DNA of 10,065 nt from JALXCG01 sp026991065 [NCBI: Gemmatimonadota bacterium]. Its GTDB lineage: Bacteria; GCA-2686955. A model generated the notes under the pieces. That model searched no databases. It had not been told where the DNA came from and saw only the letters and a program-made list of their open reading frames with translations. Positions 1 through 5,959 of the stretch are shown here, in pieces; the stretch's first letter is position 1; each line of letters starts with the position of its first letter. The position numbers and the translations under genes were made by a program. The stretch lies in assembly GCA_026991065.1 (NCBI GenBank), contig JALXCG010000858.1, forward strand, positions 1 to 10,065, in the 5' to 3' direction.

Positions 1-37
1 GGGCAACCCCGCGCAGAAACTCGGTCACCGAACTCAT
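1..37 (-). CDS. 5' end of an unidentified gene running off the left edge
   Basis: Only the first 12 codons are visible (MSSVTEFLRGVA), starting at an ATG at 37-35 and still open at the window edge. The start is convincing because a GAGGAG Shine-Dalgarno sequence lies on the minus strand at 49-44, with a 6-base spacer. The direction matches all other genes here. It is separated from the aminopeptidase stop by 364 bases, so it may have its own promoter. Twelve residues are too few to name a family, and no function is proposed. Confidence 0.6.
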   Translation of the reverse strand, partial: MSSVTEFLRGVA

Positions 38-43
38 CGCGAA

Positions 44-49
44 CTCCTC
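44..49 (-). promoter_or_regulatory. Strong ribosome binding site of the left-edge gene
   Basis: GAGGAG on the minus strand, 6 bases before the ATG at 37. It is one of the two clearest Shine-Dalgarno sequences in the window and is what makes the short partial gene credible. Confidence 0.6.
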
Positions 50-53
50 GTTC

Positions 54-102
54 GTGAACAACGCAGCACTCGCCGGCCCGCCCGGCGGAAACTGCCGTTC
101 AC
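54..102 (-). other. Nested inverted repeat in the leader of the left-edge gene
   Basis: Three complementary arm pairs are nested: GTGAAC (54-59) with GTTCAC (97-102), GCAG (63-66) with CTGC (92-95), and CGCCGG (71-76) with CCGGCG (82-87, 5-base loop). In RNA from the minus strand they would form one interrupted stem-loop ending 4 bases before the GAGGAG ribosome binding site. Its location suggests a leader structure affecting stability or translation, but GC-rich DNA yields such arms by chance. There is no U-run, so it is not a classical terminator. Confidence 0.35.
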
Positions 103-105
103 AAC

Positions 106-111
106 ATCATA
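106..111 (-). promoter_or_regulatory. Possible -10 element (TATGAT) for the left-edge gene
   Basis: TATGAT on the minus strand matches the sigma70 -10 consensus TATAAT at five of six positions and stands out in GC-rich surroundings. Transcription would start near 99-100, roughly at the base of the 54-102 inverted repeat, giving a leader of about 60 bases. I found no good -35 box at 16-18 bases, so this is a weak call. Confidence 0.22.
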
Positions 112-232
112 CTCCCATCGCGCCGCCGGCAGTCCCCCGCAATCCGCCTGCCACTCACAACCATGACCACCCAACCCGAACCGGGGTGCAACCGATTCTG
201 TCACTCGGGATGAAGTACTGCGGCTCGCATCT

Positions 233-418
233 CTACCGCTTCAACCGCGCACGCTCCAGCCGCCTCACGATCTCTTCATGCCGAACCGGGTCGACCACGA
301 GGCGCGCCTGGCGCAGGCTCCATCCTGGCCCAACCGTCCCGCTTGGGCGGCCTCGCCCAGCGCGACCGGTCCGGCCAGTTGCGGACGGACCGGCGCCGCC
401 TTCACAGCGCCAGCACAC
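233..418 (-). CDS. Doubtful 61-codon frame overlapping the aminopeptidase 3' end
   Basis: An open frame starting at a GTG at 418 and ending with TAG at 233. Its first half is Gly/Arg/Pro-rich and looks like random GC-rich translation. The last 28 residues (SLRQARLVVDP..., ending EEIVRRLERARLKR) look like an amphipathic basic helix, and nearly all of those codons end in G or C. No good ribosome binding site precedes the GTG, and the frame spans both hairpins. It could be a small protein, the remnant of a decayed gene, or chance. I do not recognise a family. Confidence 0.18.
   Translation of the reverse strand: MCWRCEGGAGPSATGRTGRAGRGRPSGTVGPGWSLRQARLVVDPVRHEEIVRRLERARLKR
344..359 (-). terminator. 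GC-rich hairpin downstream of the aminopeptidase gene (second)
   Basis: TGGGCG (344-349) pairs with CGCCCA (354-359) around a 4-base loop. It is the second of two closely spaced hairpins past the stop codon at 402. No U-run follows on the minus strand, so an intrinsic terminator is not established. Confidence 0.25.
366..393 (-). terminator. GC-rich hairpin just past the aminopeptidase stop
   Basis: A perfect 8-base stem, CCGGTCCG (366-373) with CGGACCGG (386-393), with a 12-base loop, begins 8 bases beyond the stop codon on the transcribed (minus) strand. It sits where an operon end would be expected. The missing U-run means it may be a 3' stability element or a non-canonical terminator. Confidence 0.35.
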
Positions 419-1640
419 CGCTGAAGCGCCCCGCCTGCATCAGCGGAACCTGTTCGCCACCATGGGTCACCGCCACCACCTCCGTCGCTTCGGAGCCGAT
501 CATGAAATCCACATGCACCTGGCTCACATTGACCCCATGCGCCAGCAACTCCTCTTCACTCATCGCGGAACCGCCCGGGAGCGCGATCGGGTAGCCACTG
601 CCCAGCGCCAGGTGGGAGGAGGCATTCTCGTCATACAGAATGCAGGAAAAAACGCGTCCACTGCGGGCGATCGGGGAGTCAGCGTCCACCAGAGCGATCT
701 CCCCGGCAAAGGCCGCGCGCGGGCAGAGATCAAAAAAGGCATCCAACTGATCGCGCCGCTCACTGGCGCCATACTCCACCACTTTGCCATCCTCGAAGCG
801 GAACCAGGCATCCTTCACCGGGACCCCCAGCACCTCCACCGGCCGGGTCACCGCCACGCGGCCGCGGGTATGGCGATAGTCGGGAGTGGTGAAAACCTCT
901 TCGGTGGGCAGATTGGGAAAAAAGCGCTGCCCCCCGACCGTTGCGGAGGAACCGCCGCACCAGATCGCCTCCTCCAGGCAGTGGATCTCCAGCTCGGTGC
1001 CGGGACCGCGGAACAGCAACTTCTCCACCCCGATCTCCGCCAGGCGCTCCTCGCGCAGCGCGATCCGGCGCGCCTTTTCCCGCCAGACCGCCGACGGATC
1101 CGGGTCATCCAGGTGGAGAATCGCCGCCATCTCGTCCCACAGTCGCGCCTCCGCGGCATCAGCGTCCACCTCGGGAAAAACCTGCTGGGCCCATTTCGGC
1201 GTCGGCAGGGCCGCCGCGCACCACACCGCCCGGTTGGCCCGTGACGCAGCCTGGTGAATCCGTTGAATCGGCTGCCAGGCGCGGCGCACGATCGCCATCC
1301 GTTCGGGGTCCAGCTCCGCCCGCAGATGCGGTTCAGTGGGACCGAAAAGCGACAAAGACGCCCAAGCTTCATCGCAAATGACCCTCTGCCGGGTCTCCTC
1401 CCAGCCGGGAATGCGGTCCAGGTATTCAGCACGGGAATAGCGGATGCGGGCCGCGGTTTCCGCCGGGTGACGCGCATTGACTACGACATTCGCGGCGCCC
1501 AACTCGTAGGCCCGCCGCAGCAGCAACTCCAGGAAGGGCCAGTGGTAGGCCTCGGCGTTGATCAGCAGATTCTGTCCGGGCTGCAGATTGAGACCGGTAT
1601 CGAGGAGAAGGTGCGCGTACTTTTGGCGACGATCGTTCAT
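402..1640 (-). CDS. M29-family metalloaminopeptidase (AmpS/PepS/aminopeptidase T type)
   Basis: A 412-residue protein of the usual length for peptidase family M29, cytosolic dimeric enzymes with two metal ions that remove N-terminal residues from peptides. The N-terminal part (GLNLQPGQNLLI, about 16-27, then a Rossmann-like segment) and the C-terminal metal-binding half both fit. Likely metal and active-site residues are E248 in LPTEEVFT, E314 in GEIALVD, H343 in SSHLALG, Y350, and H376 and D378 in VHVDF. Their spacing closely follows the characterised M29 enzymes. There is no signal peptide. It lies 123 bases after rlpA, so it may be a separate unit or the operon's last gene. No strong Shine-Dalgarno sequence is seen before the ATG, but the start fits the family. 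The physiological substrate cannot be read from sequence. Confidence 0.93.
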   Translation of the reverse strand: MNDRRQKYAHLLLDTGLNLQPGQNLLINAEAYHWPFLELLLRRAYELGAANVVVNARHPAETAARIRYSRAEYLDRIPGWEETRQRVICDEAWASLSLFGPTEPHLRAELDPERMAIVRRAWQPIQRIHQAASRANRAVWCAAALPTPKWAQQVFPEVDADAAEARLWDEMAAILHLDDPDPSAVWREKARRIALREERLAEIGVEKLLFRGPGTELEIHCLEEAIWCGGSSATVGGQRFFPNLPTEEVFTTPDYRHTRGRVAVTRPVEVLGVPVKDAWFRFEDGKVVEYGASERRDQLDAFFDLCPRAAFAGEIALVDADSPIARSGRVFSCILYDENASSHLALGSGYPIALPGGSAMSEEELLAHGVNVSQVHVDFMIGSEATEVVAVTHGGEQVPLMQAGRFSGVLAL

Positions 1641-1763
1641 GGACAGGTGATCCGGGTTGATGCAAGGGAGAAGCTACGAACTGAATGACGCAGTTTACAC
1701 GCCGGCGCGCAATTCCCGGCGCATTCCTGGCACGGACCCGGATCCCGCGGCAACGCGCGGGCC
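1641..1763 (-). other. Gap between rlpA and the aminopeptidase gene with two hairpins
   Basis: The 123-base gap is the largest within the run of genes. Two bases after the rlpA stop, CCCGCG (1744-1749) pairs with CGCGGG (1756-1761) around a 6-base loop. A second hairpin pairs CGCCGG (1700-1705) with CCGGCG (1716-1721). Neither is followed by a U-run. A TAAACT sequence just downstream on the minus strand could be a poor -10 box, but no matching -35 is evident. The gap may separate two transcription units or only attenuate read-through. Confidence 0.3.
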
Positions 1764-2219
1764 TCATTCGCGGCCGATCACCACGATCTCAACCGGCACC
1801 ACCCCCGCTTCCACCATCTCCAGGGCGCGCGCGGCGCCGCGCGAGAGGTCGATGATCCGGCCGCTGACAAAGGGGCCGCGATCGTTGATCCGCACACGGA
1901 TGCTCGCACCGGTATCAAGGCGGGTGACGCGCACCCAAGTACCGAATGGAAGGGTGCGGTGGGCGGCGGACTGGCCATCCATGTCGAAAACTTCGCCATT
2001 GGCTGTGCGGCGGCCATCGAAACCGGGACCGTAGTAGCTGGCAAGGCCCGATTCGCGCCAGCCGAGCGGAGCGCCGCGGGGGCCGAACCGGGTATCACCG
2101 GGGAAGGTGTTGGCGGGAAGCGGGCCCGAAGAGGAAGCGCAACCGCCGAGCGGGAGAGCAGCCAACAAGGCAAGAAGGGCGGCCACGCCACCGGTCACTG
2201 CCCGCCCTGGTCGTGCCAT
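1764..2219 (-). CDS. rlpA: RlpA-like septal-ring lytic transglycosylase lipoprotein, minimal form
   Basis: A 151-residue lipoprotein. An N-terminal hydrophobic segment (11-26) ends in the lipobox LGGC, with lipidated Cys27. A double-psi beta-barrel RlpA domain follows at about 57-149 (SGLASYYG, TANGEVFD, INDRGPF). RlpA enzymes cleave naked glycan strands of peptidoglycan at division sites. E76, H87 and D113 have the same relative spacing (+11, +37) as the catalytic E120, H131 and D157 I recall for the Pseudomonas enzyme, so activity is likely. There is no C-terminal SPOR domain, so septal targeting would need another route. The start is 9 bases after the pyrKD stop, with GAGAG 5 bases upstream of the ATG, so it is probably co-transcribed with the pyrimidine genes. 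Membrane location, most likely outer membrane, is inferred. Confidence 0.9.
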   Translation of the reverse strand: MARPGRAVTGGVAALLALLAALPLGGCASSSGPLPANTFPGDTRFGPRGAPLGWRESGLASYYGPGFDGRRTANGEVFDMDGQSAAHRTLPFGTWVRVTRLDTGASIRVRINDRGPFVSGRIIDLSRGAARALEMVEAGVVPVEIVVIGRE

Positions 2220-2228
2220 TGTGTCTCT

Positions 2229-4049
2229 CTACCCCTGCTGCAATGTGCCGACGATGGCCGCGACATTGGCGATGCCCTGGGAAGCGAGCCAGGCATCAAT
2301 CTCGGCGGCGATTCGCAAAGGCGCGCGCGGATCAACGAAAGTGGCGGTACCGACGCTCACGGCGCTGGCGCCGGCCACAAGAAACTCGCAAGCATCACGG
2401 CCGGTGGAGATTCCGCCTCCGGCGATGATGGGAATCGAGACCGACTGCGCGACCTGCCAGGTCATCGCCAGCGCCACCGGCTTGATACCGGGCCCGGAGT
2501 AGCCGCCCGTGCCGCGGGCGATCCAGGGGCGGCGGCGGTCGAGATCGATCGCCATGCCGACCAGGGTGTTGATAAGAGAGAGGGCGTCGGCGCCCCCCGC
2601 CTCGGCGGCCTGGGCAATCGCGGTGATCGACGTGACATTCGGTGTGAGCTTGACGATCAGCGGACGATCGGGTCGCGTGTGGGCGCGGGCGCGGCGGACA
2701 AACCGCTCGACCGTATCCGGGTCGGTCGACAAGCGCATTCCGCCGGCCACATTCGGACAGGAGAGATTGAGTTCAAACGCATCGATCCGGTCCGCAACCG
2801 CAAGGCGGTCGAGCAGGCGAAGATACTCCTCCTCGTCGTGGCCGACCACATTGGCGATCAGGCGCGTGTCGAGCCCGGCGAAGAAGGGAATCTTGTCACG
2901 CAGGAAGGACTCGACGCCCACATTCTGCAGCCCGATCGCATTGAGCATGCCGGTGGGCAATTCGCGAATTCGCGGTGGCGGATTCCCGGGCCGCGGATTC
3001 TCCGAGACCGACTTGGTGGTAATCGCGCCGATGGCGGAAACATCGATCACTTCGCCATACTCGCTGCCATAGCCAAAAGTGCCGCTGGCAACAATGACCG
3101 GATTGGCGAGCGCGAGACCCGCCAGCCGGGTGGTAAGCCGAGTGGACTTTGCGGTGGAGGGTGCGCGCTGCGCGGCGGTCGAAGCAGCGGCGGAGTGCAC
3201 GGGCGGGGCTAGGGCCGGGGGGCTGAGCGACGCTGCGATCGCTTCCCAATCCAGAAGGTCGGCATCGAAAACCGGACCTTCGCGGCAGACCCGCAGGTAT
3301 TGCCCGGGTGCCGCGGCGGCCGGGACCGAGCAGCCCACGCAGACACCGACGCCGCACGCCATGGGGGCTTCCAGGCTGACCTGGGCAGGGATTGCCGACT
3401 CCCGAGCGAGCTTCGCCAGACCACAGAGAAGCGGCATGGGGCCGCAGGCTTGCAGCGTCCGGCCCGCGGCGGCCGCGGCAGGCGGCGCGGCCAGAAGTTG
3501 GCGGGCAAGCTCCAGCGCGTTGCCGTGAAAACCGGCACTGCCGTCATCGGTCGCGAGATGGAGCCGCAGACCGAGTGCGTGGAGTTGCGGAGCGAAAGCC
3601 AGGTCCGCCTGCGAACGGGCAGCGAGGATGAAGGTAACCCGCTGCGGATCATGCCCCTGGTCGATCAGGGCGCGGGCCTGAAAGTAGAGCGGTGCGAACC
3701 CGACGCCGCCACCGACCAGGAAAACCTGGTGGCTCGCGGGCGGCAGCGACCAGGAGGTTCCCAGCGGGCCGATGAACTCGATGCGATCGCCGGGTTCACA
3801 ATGAGCCAGGCGTCGAGTACCGCGTCCGGTCACCTTGATGGCGCAGTCCAGAGTGCCGGCGCGTGGATCGACATGGAGAATGCTCATCGGCCGCGGCAGG
3901 AAGAACTCACCACTGCCGGCCGGCGGGAGCAGGTTCAGAAACTGCCCCGGCGTGGCGGCCCGGGCAGCATCCGCCGCGGCCAGGCGCAGGACCTGGTAGG
4001 AAGCGGCGGGACGGCGAAAAACCAGCGTGGCGCTGTGTAGCAGGTTCAT
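2229..4049 (-). CDS. pyrKD: PyrK-PyrD fusion: NAD-dependent dihydroorotate dehydrogenase (class 1B) in one chain
   Basis: A 606-residue protein joining both subunits of class 1B dihydroorotate dehydrogenase, which oxidises dihydroorotate to orotate with NAD+. Residues 1-262 are PyrK: FAD-binding RPMS (53-56), NAD-binding GGGVGFAPL (113-121), and four [2Fe-2S] cysteines, C232, C237, C240 and C255 (C-x4-C-x2-C-x14-C). An Ala/Pro/Ser-rich linker spans about 263-302. Residues 303-606 are full-length PyrD: ASGTFGYG (321-328), K346, the catalytic base C431 in NLSCPNV, K467 in VKLTPNV, and a C-terminal GGGIS and SVGTA flavin-phosphate region. In most bacteria these are two adjacent genes in the same order (pyrK then pyrD). 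All key residues are present, so the chain should carry FAD, FMN and the cluster. The ATG overlaps the TPR gene's stop by 4 bases (ATGA). Confidence 0.93.
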   Translation of the reverse strand: MNLLHSATLVFRRPAASYQVLRLAAADAARAATPGQFLNLLPPAGSGEFFLPRPMSILHVDPRAGTLDCAIKVTGRGTRRLAHCEPGDRIEFIGPLGTSWSLPPASHQVFLVGGGVGFAPLYFQARALIDQGHDPQRVTFILAARSQADLAFAPQLHALGLRLHLATDDGSAGFHGNALELARQLLAAPPAAAAAGRTLQACGPMPLLCGLAKLARESAIPAQVSLEAPMACGVGVCVGCSVPAAAAPGQYLRVCREGPVFDADLLDWEAIAASLSPPALAPPVHSAAASTAAQRAPSTAKSTRLTTRLAGLALANPVIVASGTFGYGSEYGEVIDVSAIGAITTKSVSENPRPGNPPPRIRELPTGMLNAIGLQNVGVESFLRDKIPFFAGLDTRLIANVVGHDEEEYLRLLDRLAVADRIDAFELNLSCPNVAGGMRLSTDPDTVERFVRRARAHTRPDRPLIVKLTPNVTSITAIAQAAEAGGADALSLINTLVGMAIDLDRRRPWIARGTGGYSGPGIKPVALAMTWQVAQSVSIPIIAGGGISTGRDACEFLVAGASAVSVGTATFVDPRAPLRIAAEIDAWLASQGIANVAAIVGTLQQG

Positions 4050-5959
4050 GGGCTTTGCGGATCCGGGCTGGTGGGAGAATGCAGAGGAGATGTCGTCCCG
4101 GGGGGAGCGGTCGAAGCGGCAGGATCGGAAGGGGGCCGGCGGCGCCGGAGCAACTCGGCGTCGGCATCCTTGGCGGGCAGTGGCGAGATCCCTCCCGGCG
4201 CCTCCGCGGGAGCTTCCGTCGCGGGCGGCGGCGGCGGCGCGACAACCGGCTCGATATCCGGAACCGTAACCGGCGGCACGGGGAGATTCAGGGCAGCCGC
4301 CGAAATCGCCGCCGCTTTGGTGCCGGGAAACTGTTCCAGAATGGCCTGATAGACTGAATCCGCGCGCTCCGGCCGGGCCAGGGGACCTTTCCAGATCCAG
4401 GCGACCGCCAGATCCGCCCGCGGACGCCAGGGCGTTTGCGGAGCATCGTGAATCAGTTCGAGGTAACGCTCCAGGGCCGCGGGATAGCGCTCCTCGGCCA
4501 CCAGAAGATGTTCGGCAAGCAGAAAACGGGCCCGTTCAGCCTGTGGACCGGTGGCCGCCGCGGCCTCGCGACGGAGACGCAGAAAGCGTTTCAAGTCCGC
4601 GAGTTCCCGCCGAGCGTCGGTGGCCGCATCCGCTTCGGGGGTGTCGGCGATCAGGAGTTCCAGCGTGCGGCGAGCCAGGTCGAGATCCTCGCCCTGTTCA
4701 CGCAGCAGGCGGGCCGAGGCGAGCAGGGCGTTCGCCGCATAGTCGGTCCCCGGATAGATCTGCACAATGGTGCGGTAGATGGCCTGGGCATCCTCCGCGC
4801 GCCCCTCGCGCTCGGCGATGCCGGCGAGCACCATCAACGCTTCGGGAGCACGATGAAAATAGCGTTCATCGCGGCTCAGTTTGTCGAGACGGGTGCGGGC
4901 GGCGGTACTCTGGCCGGCACCATCCAGCACCTGGGCGGCGGCCAGCGCGGCGTCGAACGCTTGATCCGGATCGGGATCGGCGTCGAGCACGGCATCGAAT
5001 GCGGCCACCGCACCATCAGTATCGCCGCTGAGGCGCAGAGAGCGGCCGAGTTGCAACTCGATGGCGGCCCGCTCATTGCCGGCGAGGTCGCCCTCCAAAA
5101 GACGCCGGTAGACCGCGATCGCGGCTTCCTCGTCCCCTTCGGCGCTCAGTGACGCGGCCAGTTCCAGGCCGGCGGCACGACGCACGGCAGGAGCACCATC
5201 GCCGGCCAGCAACTGCTCCCAGATCACCCGCGCTTCACCCGACTCCCCCTCCGCCTGAAGGGCCCGCCCCTCGTAAAGCCGAGCTTCGTCAACATAGGGG
5301 CTGTCGCCGTAATAGCGACGCAATTCAACAAACTTGGTGCGCGCATCGGCGTAGTAGCGCTTCTCATAGAGCGCCTTCCCCATCAAGAAGATCGCATCGT
5401 CTCGCCACTTCGAATCGGGATAGAGCGAGATCACTTTGGCGCACTTGGTGATGCAGGCATCCAGCAGCCGCTCCTCCGCCGGAACCAGGGGCCGGAATTC
5501 GCTCTTTCGCGGGCGCCGGGGCCGCCGCAGAACCGTCTCGCCCGCGGCGCGGCCGGCATCCTGCTTGGTGGACGCCGCGGCCGGTCGACTGCGCAGCAGA
5601 GAGTCATACTCCGCGTAGCTTCTCGCCAGGGTCAGGGAATCGGTTGGCGACAGGGGATCAGTCAATTGCAGCGAATCGGCCAGCACGCTTTTGAGCGAAT
5701 CGGCACGCGCGATCGAATCCTCCACCGCGCGCTCCAGCCGGCCGAGCATCTCCGCGCCGGAACCACCCGCCGCCACCCAATCCTGCATGGCACGCCAGTA
5801 GTTCTCCTCGTCCTCGCGGCGCTTTTCGAGCCTGGCCCGGCGCCCCTCCAGAGCCTCGTCATAACGCTTGCGGGCGTTGTACAGGGTGTTGTAGTAAGCG
5901 CATCCGGCCAGGAGCAACGCCATGCCGAGAAGTGCGATGGAAGCCCGAAAACGGCGCAT
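4046..5959 (-). CDS. TPR-repeat lipoprotein with AYYNTLYNAR motif
   Basis: A 637-residue envelope lipoprotein of unknown role. The signal peptide ends in the lipobox LAGC, with Cys20 lipidated, followed at once by AYYNTLYNARKRYDEA (21-36). A highly charged helix (36-55) and a Ser/Asp-rich region (80-150) come next. Helical TPR-like repeats run from about 160 to 550; the first (LYPDSKWRDDAIFLMGKALY, then YYGDSPYVDEARLYEG) resembles BamD/CpoB-type TPRs. The tail (about 558-637) is Pro/Ala/Ser-rich. I chose the ATG at 5959, which overlaps the pyrC stop as TGATG, over a TTG one codon upstream. It ends in an ATGA overlap with pyrKD, so it is embedded in the pyrimidine operon although nothing suggests an enzymatic role there. 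Envelope assembly or protein scaffolding is an inference from TPRs and lipidation. Confidence 0.88.
   Translation of the reverse strand: MRRFRASIALLGMALLLAGCAYYNTLYNARKRYDEALEGRRARLEKRREDEENYWRAMQDWVAAGGSGAEMLGRLERAVEDSIARADSLKSVLADSLQLTDPLSPTDSLTLARSYAEYDSLLRSRPAAASTKQDAGRAAGETVLRRPRRPRKSEFRPLVPAEERLLDACITKCAKVISLYPDSKWRDDAIFLMGKALYEKRYYADARTKFVELRRYYGDSPYVDEARLYEGRALQAEGESGEARVIWEQLLAGDGAPAVRRAAGLELAASLSAEGDEEAAIAVYRRLLEGDLAGNERAAIELQLGRSLRLSGDTDGAVAAFDAVLDADPDPDQAFDAALAAAQVLDGAGQSTAARTRLDKLSRDERYFHRAPEALMVLAGIAEREGRAEDAQAIYRTIVQIYPGTDYAANALLASARLLREQGEDLDLARRTLELLIADTPEADAATDARRELADLKRFLRLRREAAAATGPQAERARFLLAEHLLVAEERYPAALERYLELIHDAPQTPWRPRADLAVAWIWKGPLARPERADSVYQAILEQFPGTKAAAISAAALNLPVPPVTVPDIEPVVAPPPPPATEAPAEAPGGISPLPAKDADAELLRRRRPPSDPAASTAPPGTTSPLHSPTSPDPQSP

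Larger units (their letters stand above)
38..401. other. 364-base intergenic region without a convincing complete gene
   Basis: This lies between the aminopeptidase stop (402) and the start of the left-edge gene (37). Going right to left it holds two GC-rich hairpins (366-393 and 344-359), most of a doubtful 61-codon frame (233-418), a TATGAT box (106-111), the nested inverted repeat (54-102) and the ribosome binding site (44-49). I see no tRNA, direct repeats or insertion-sequence ends. It most likely combines the end of one transcription unit with the promoter region of the next. Confidence 0.55.

Noticed and set aside
54-1244. A 396-codon open frame on the plus strand
   Set aside because: It lies largely opposite the M29 aminopeptidase, whose metal-site motifs are unmistakable. 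The plus-strand translation is Pro/Arg/His-rich with no recognisable domain, as expected for an antisense frame in GC-rich DNA.
1959-3212. A 417-codon open frame on the plus strand
   Set aside because: It is antisense to rlpA and pyrKD, rich in Gly/Arg/Ala, and has no motif. Its length is explained by codon bias of the opposite strand.
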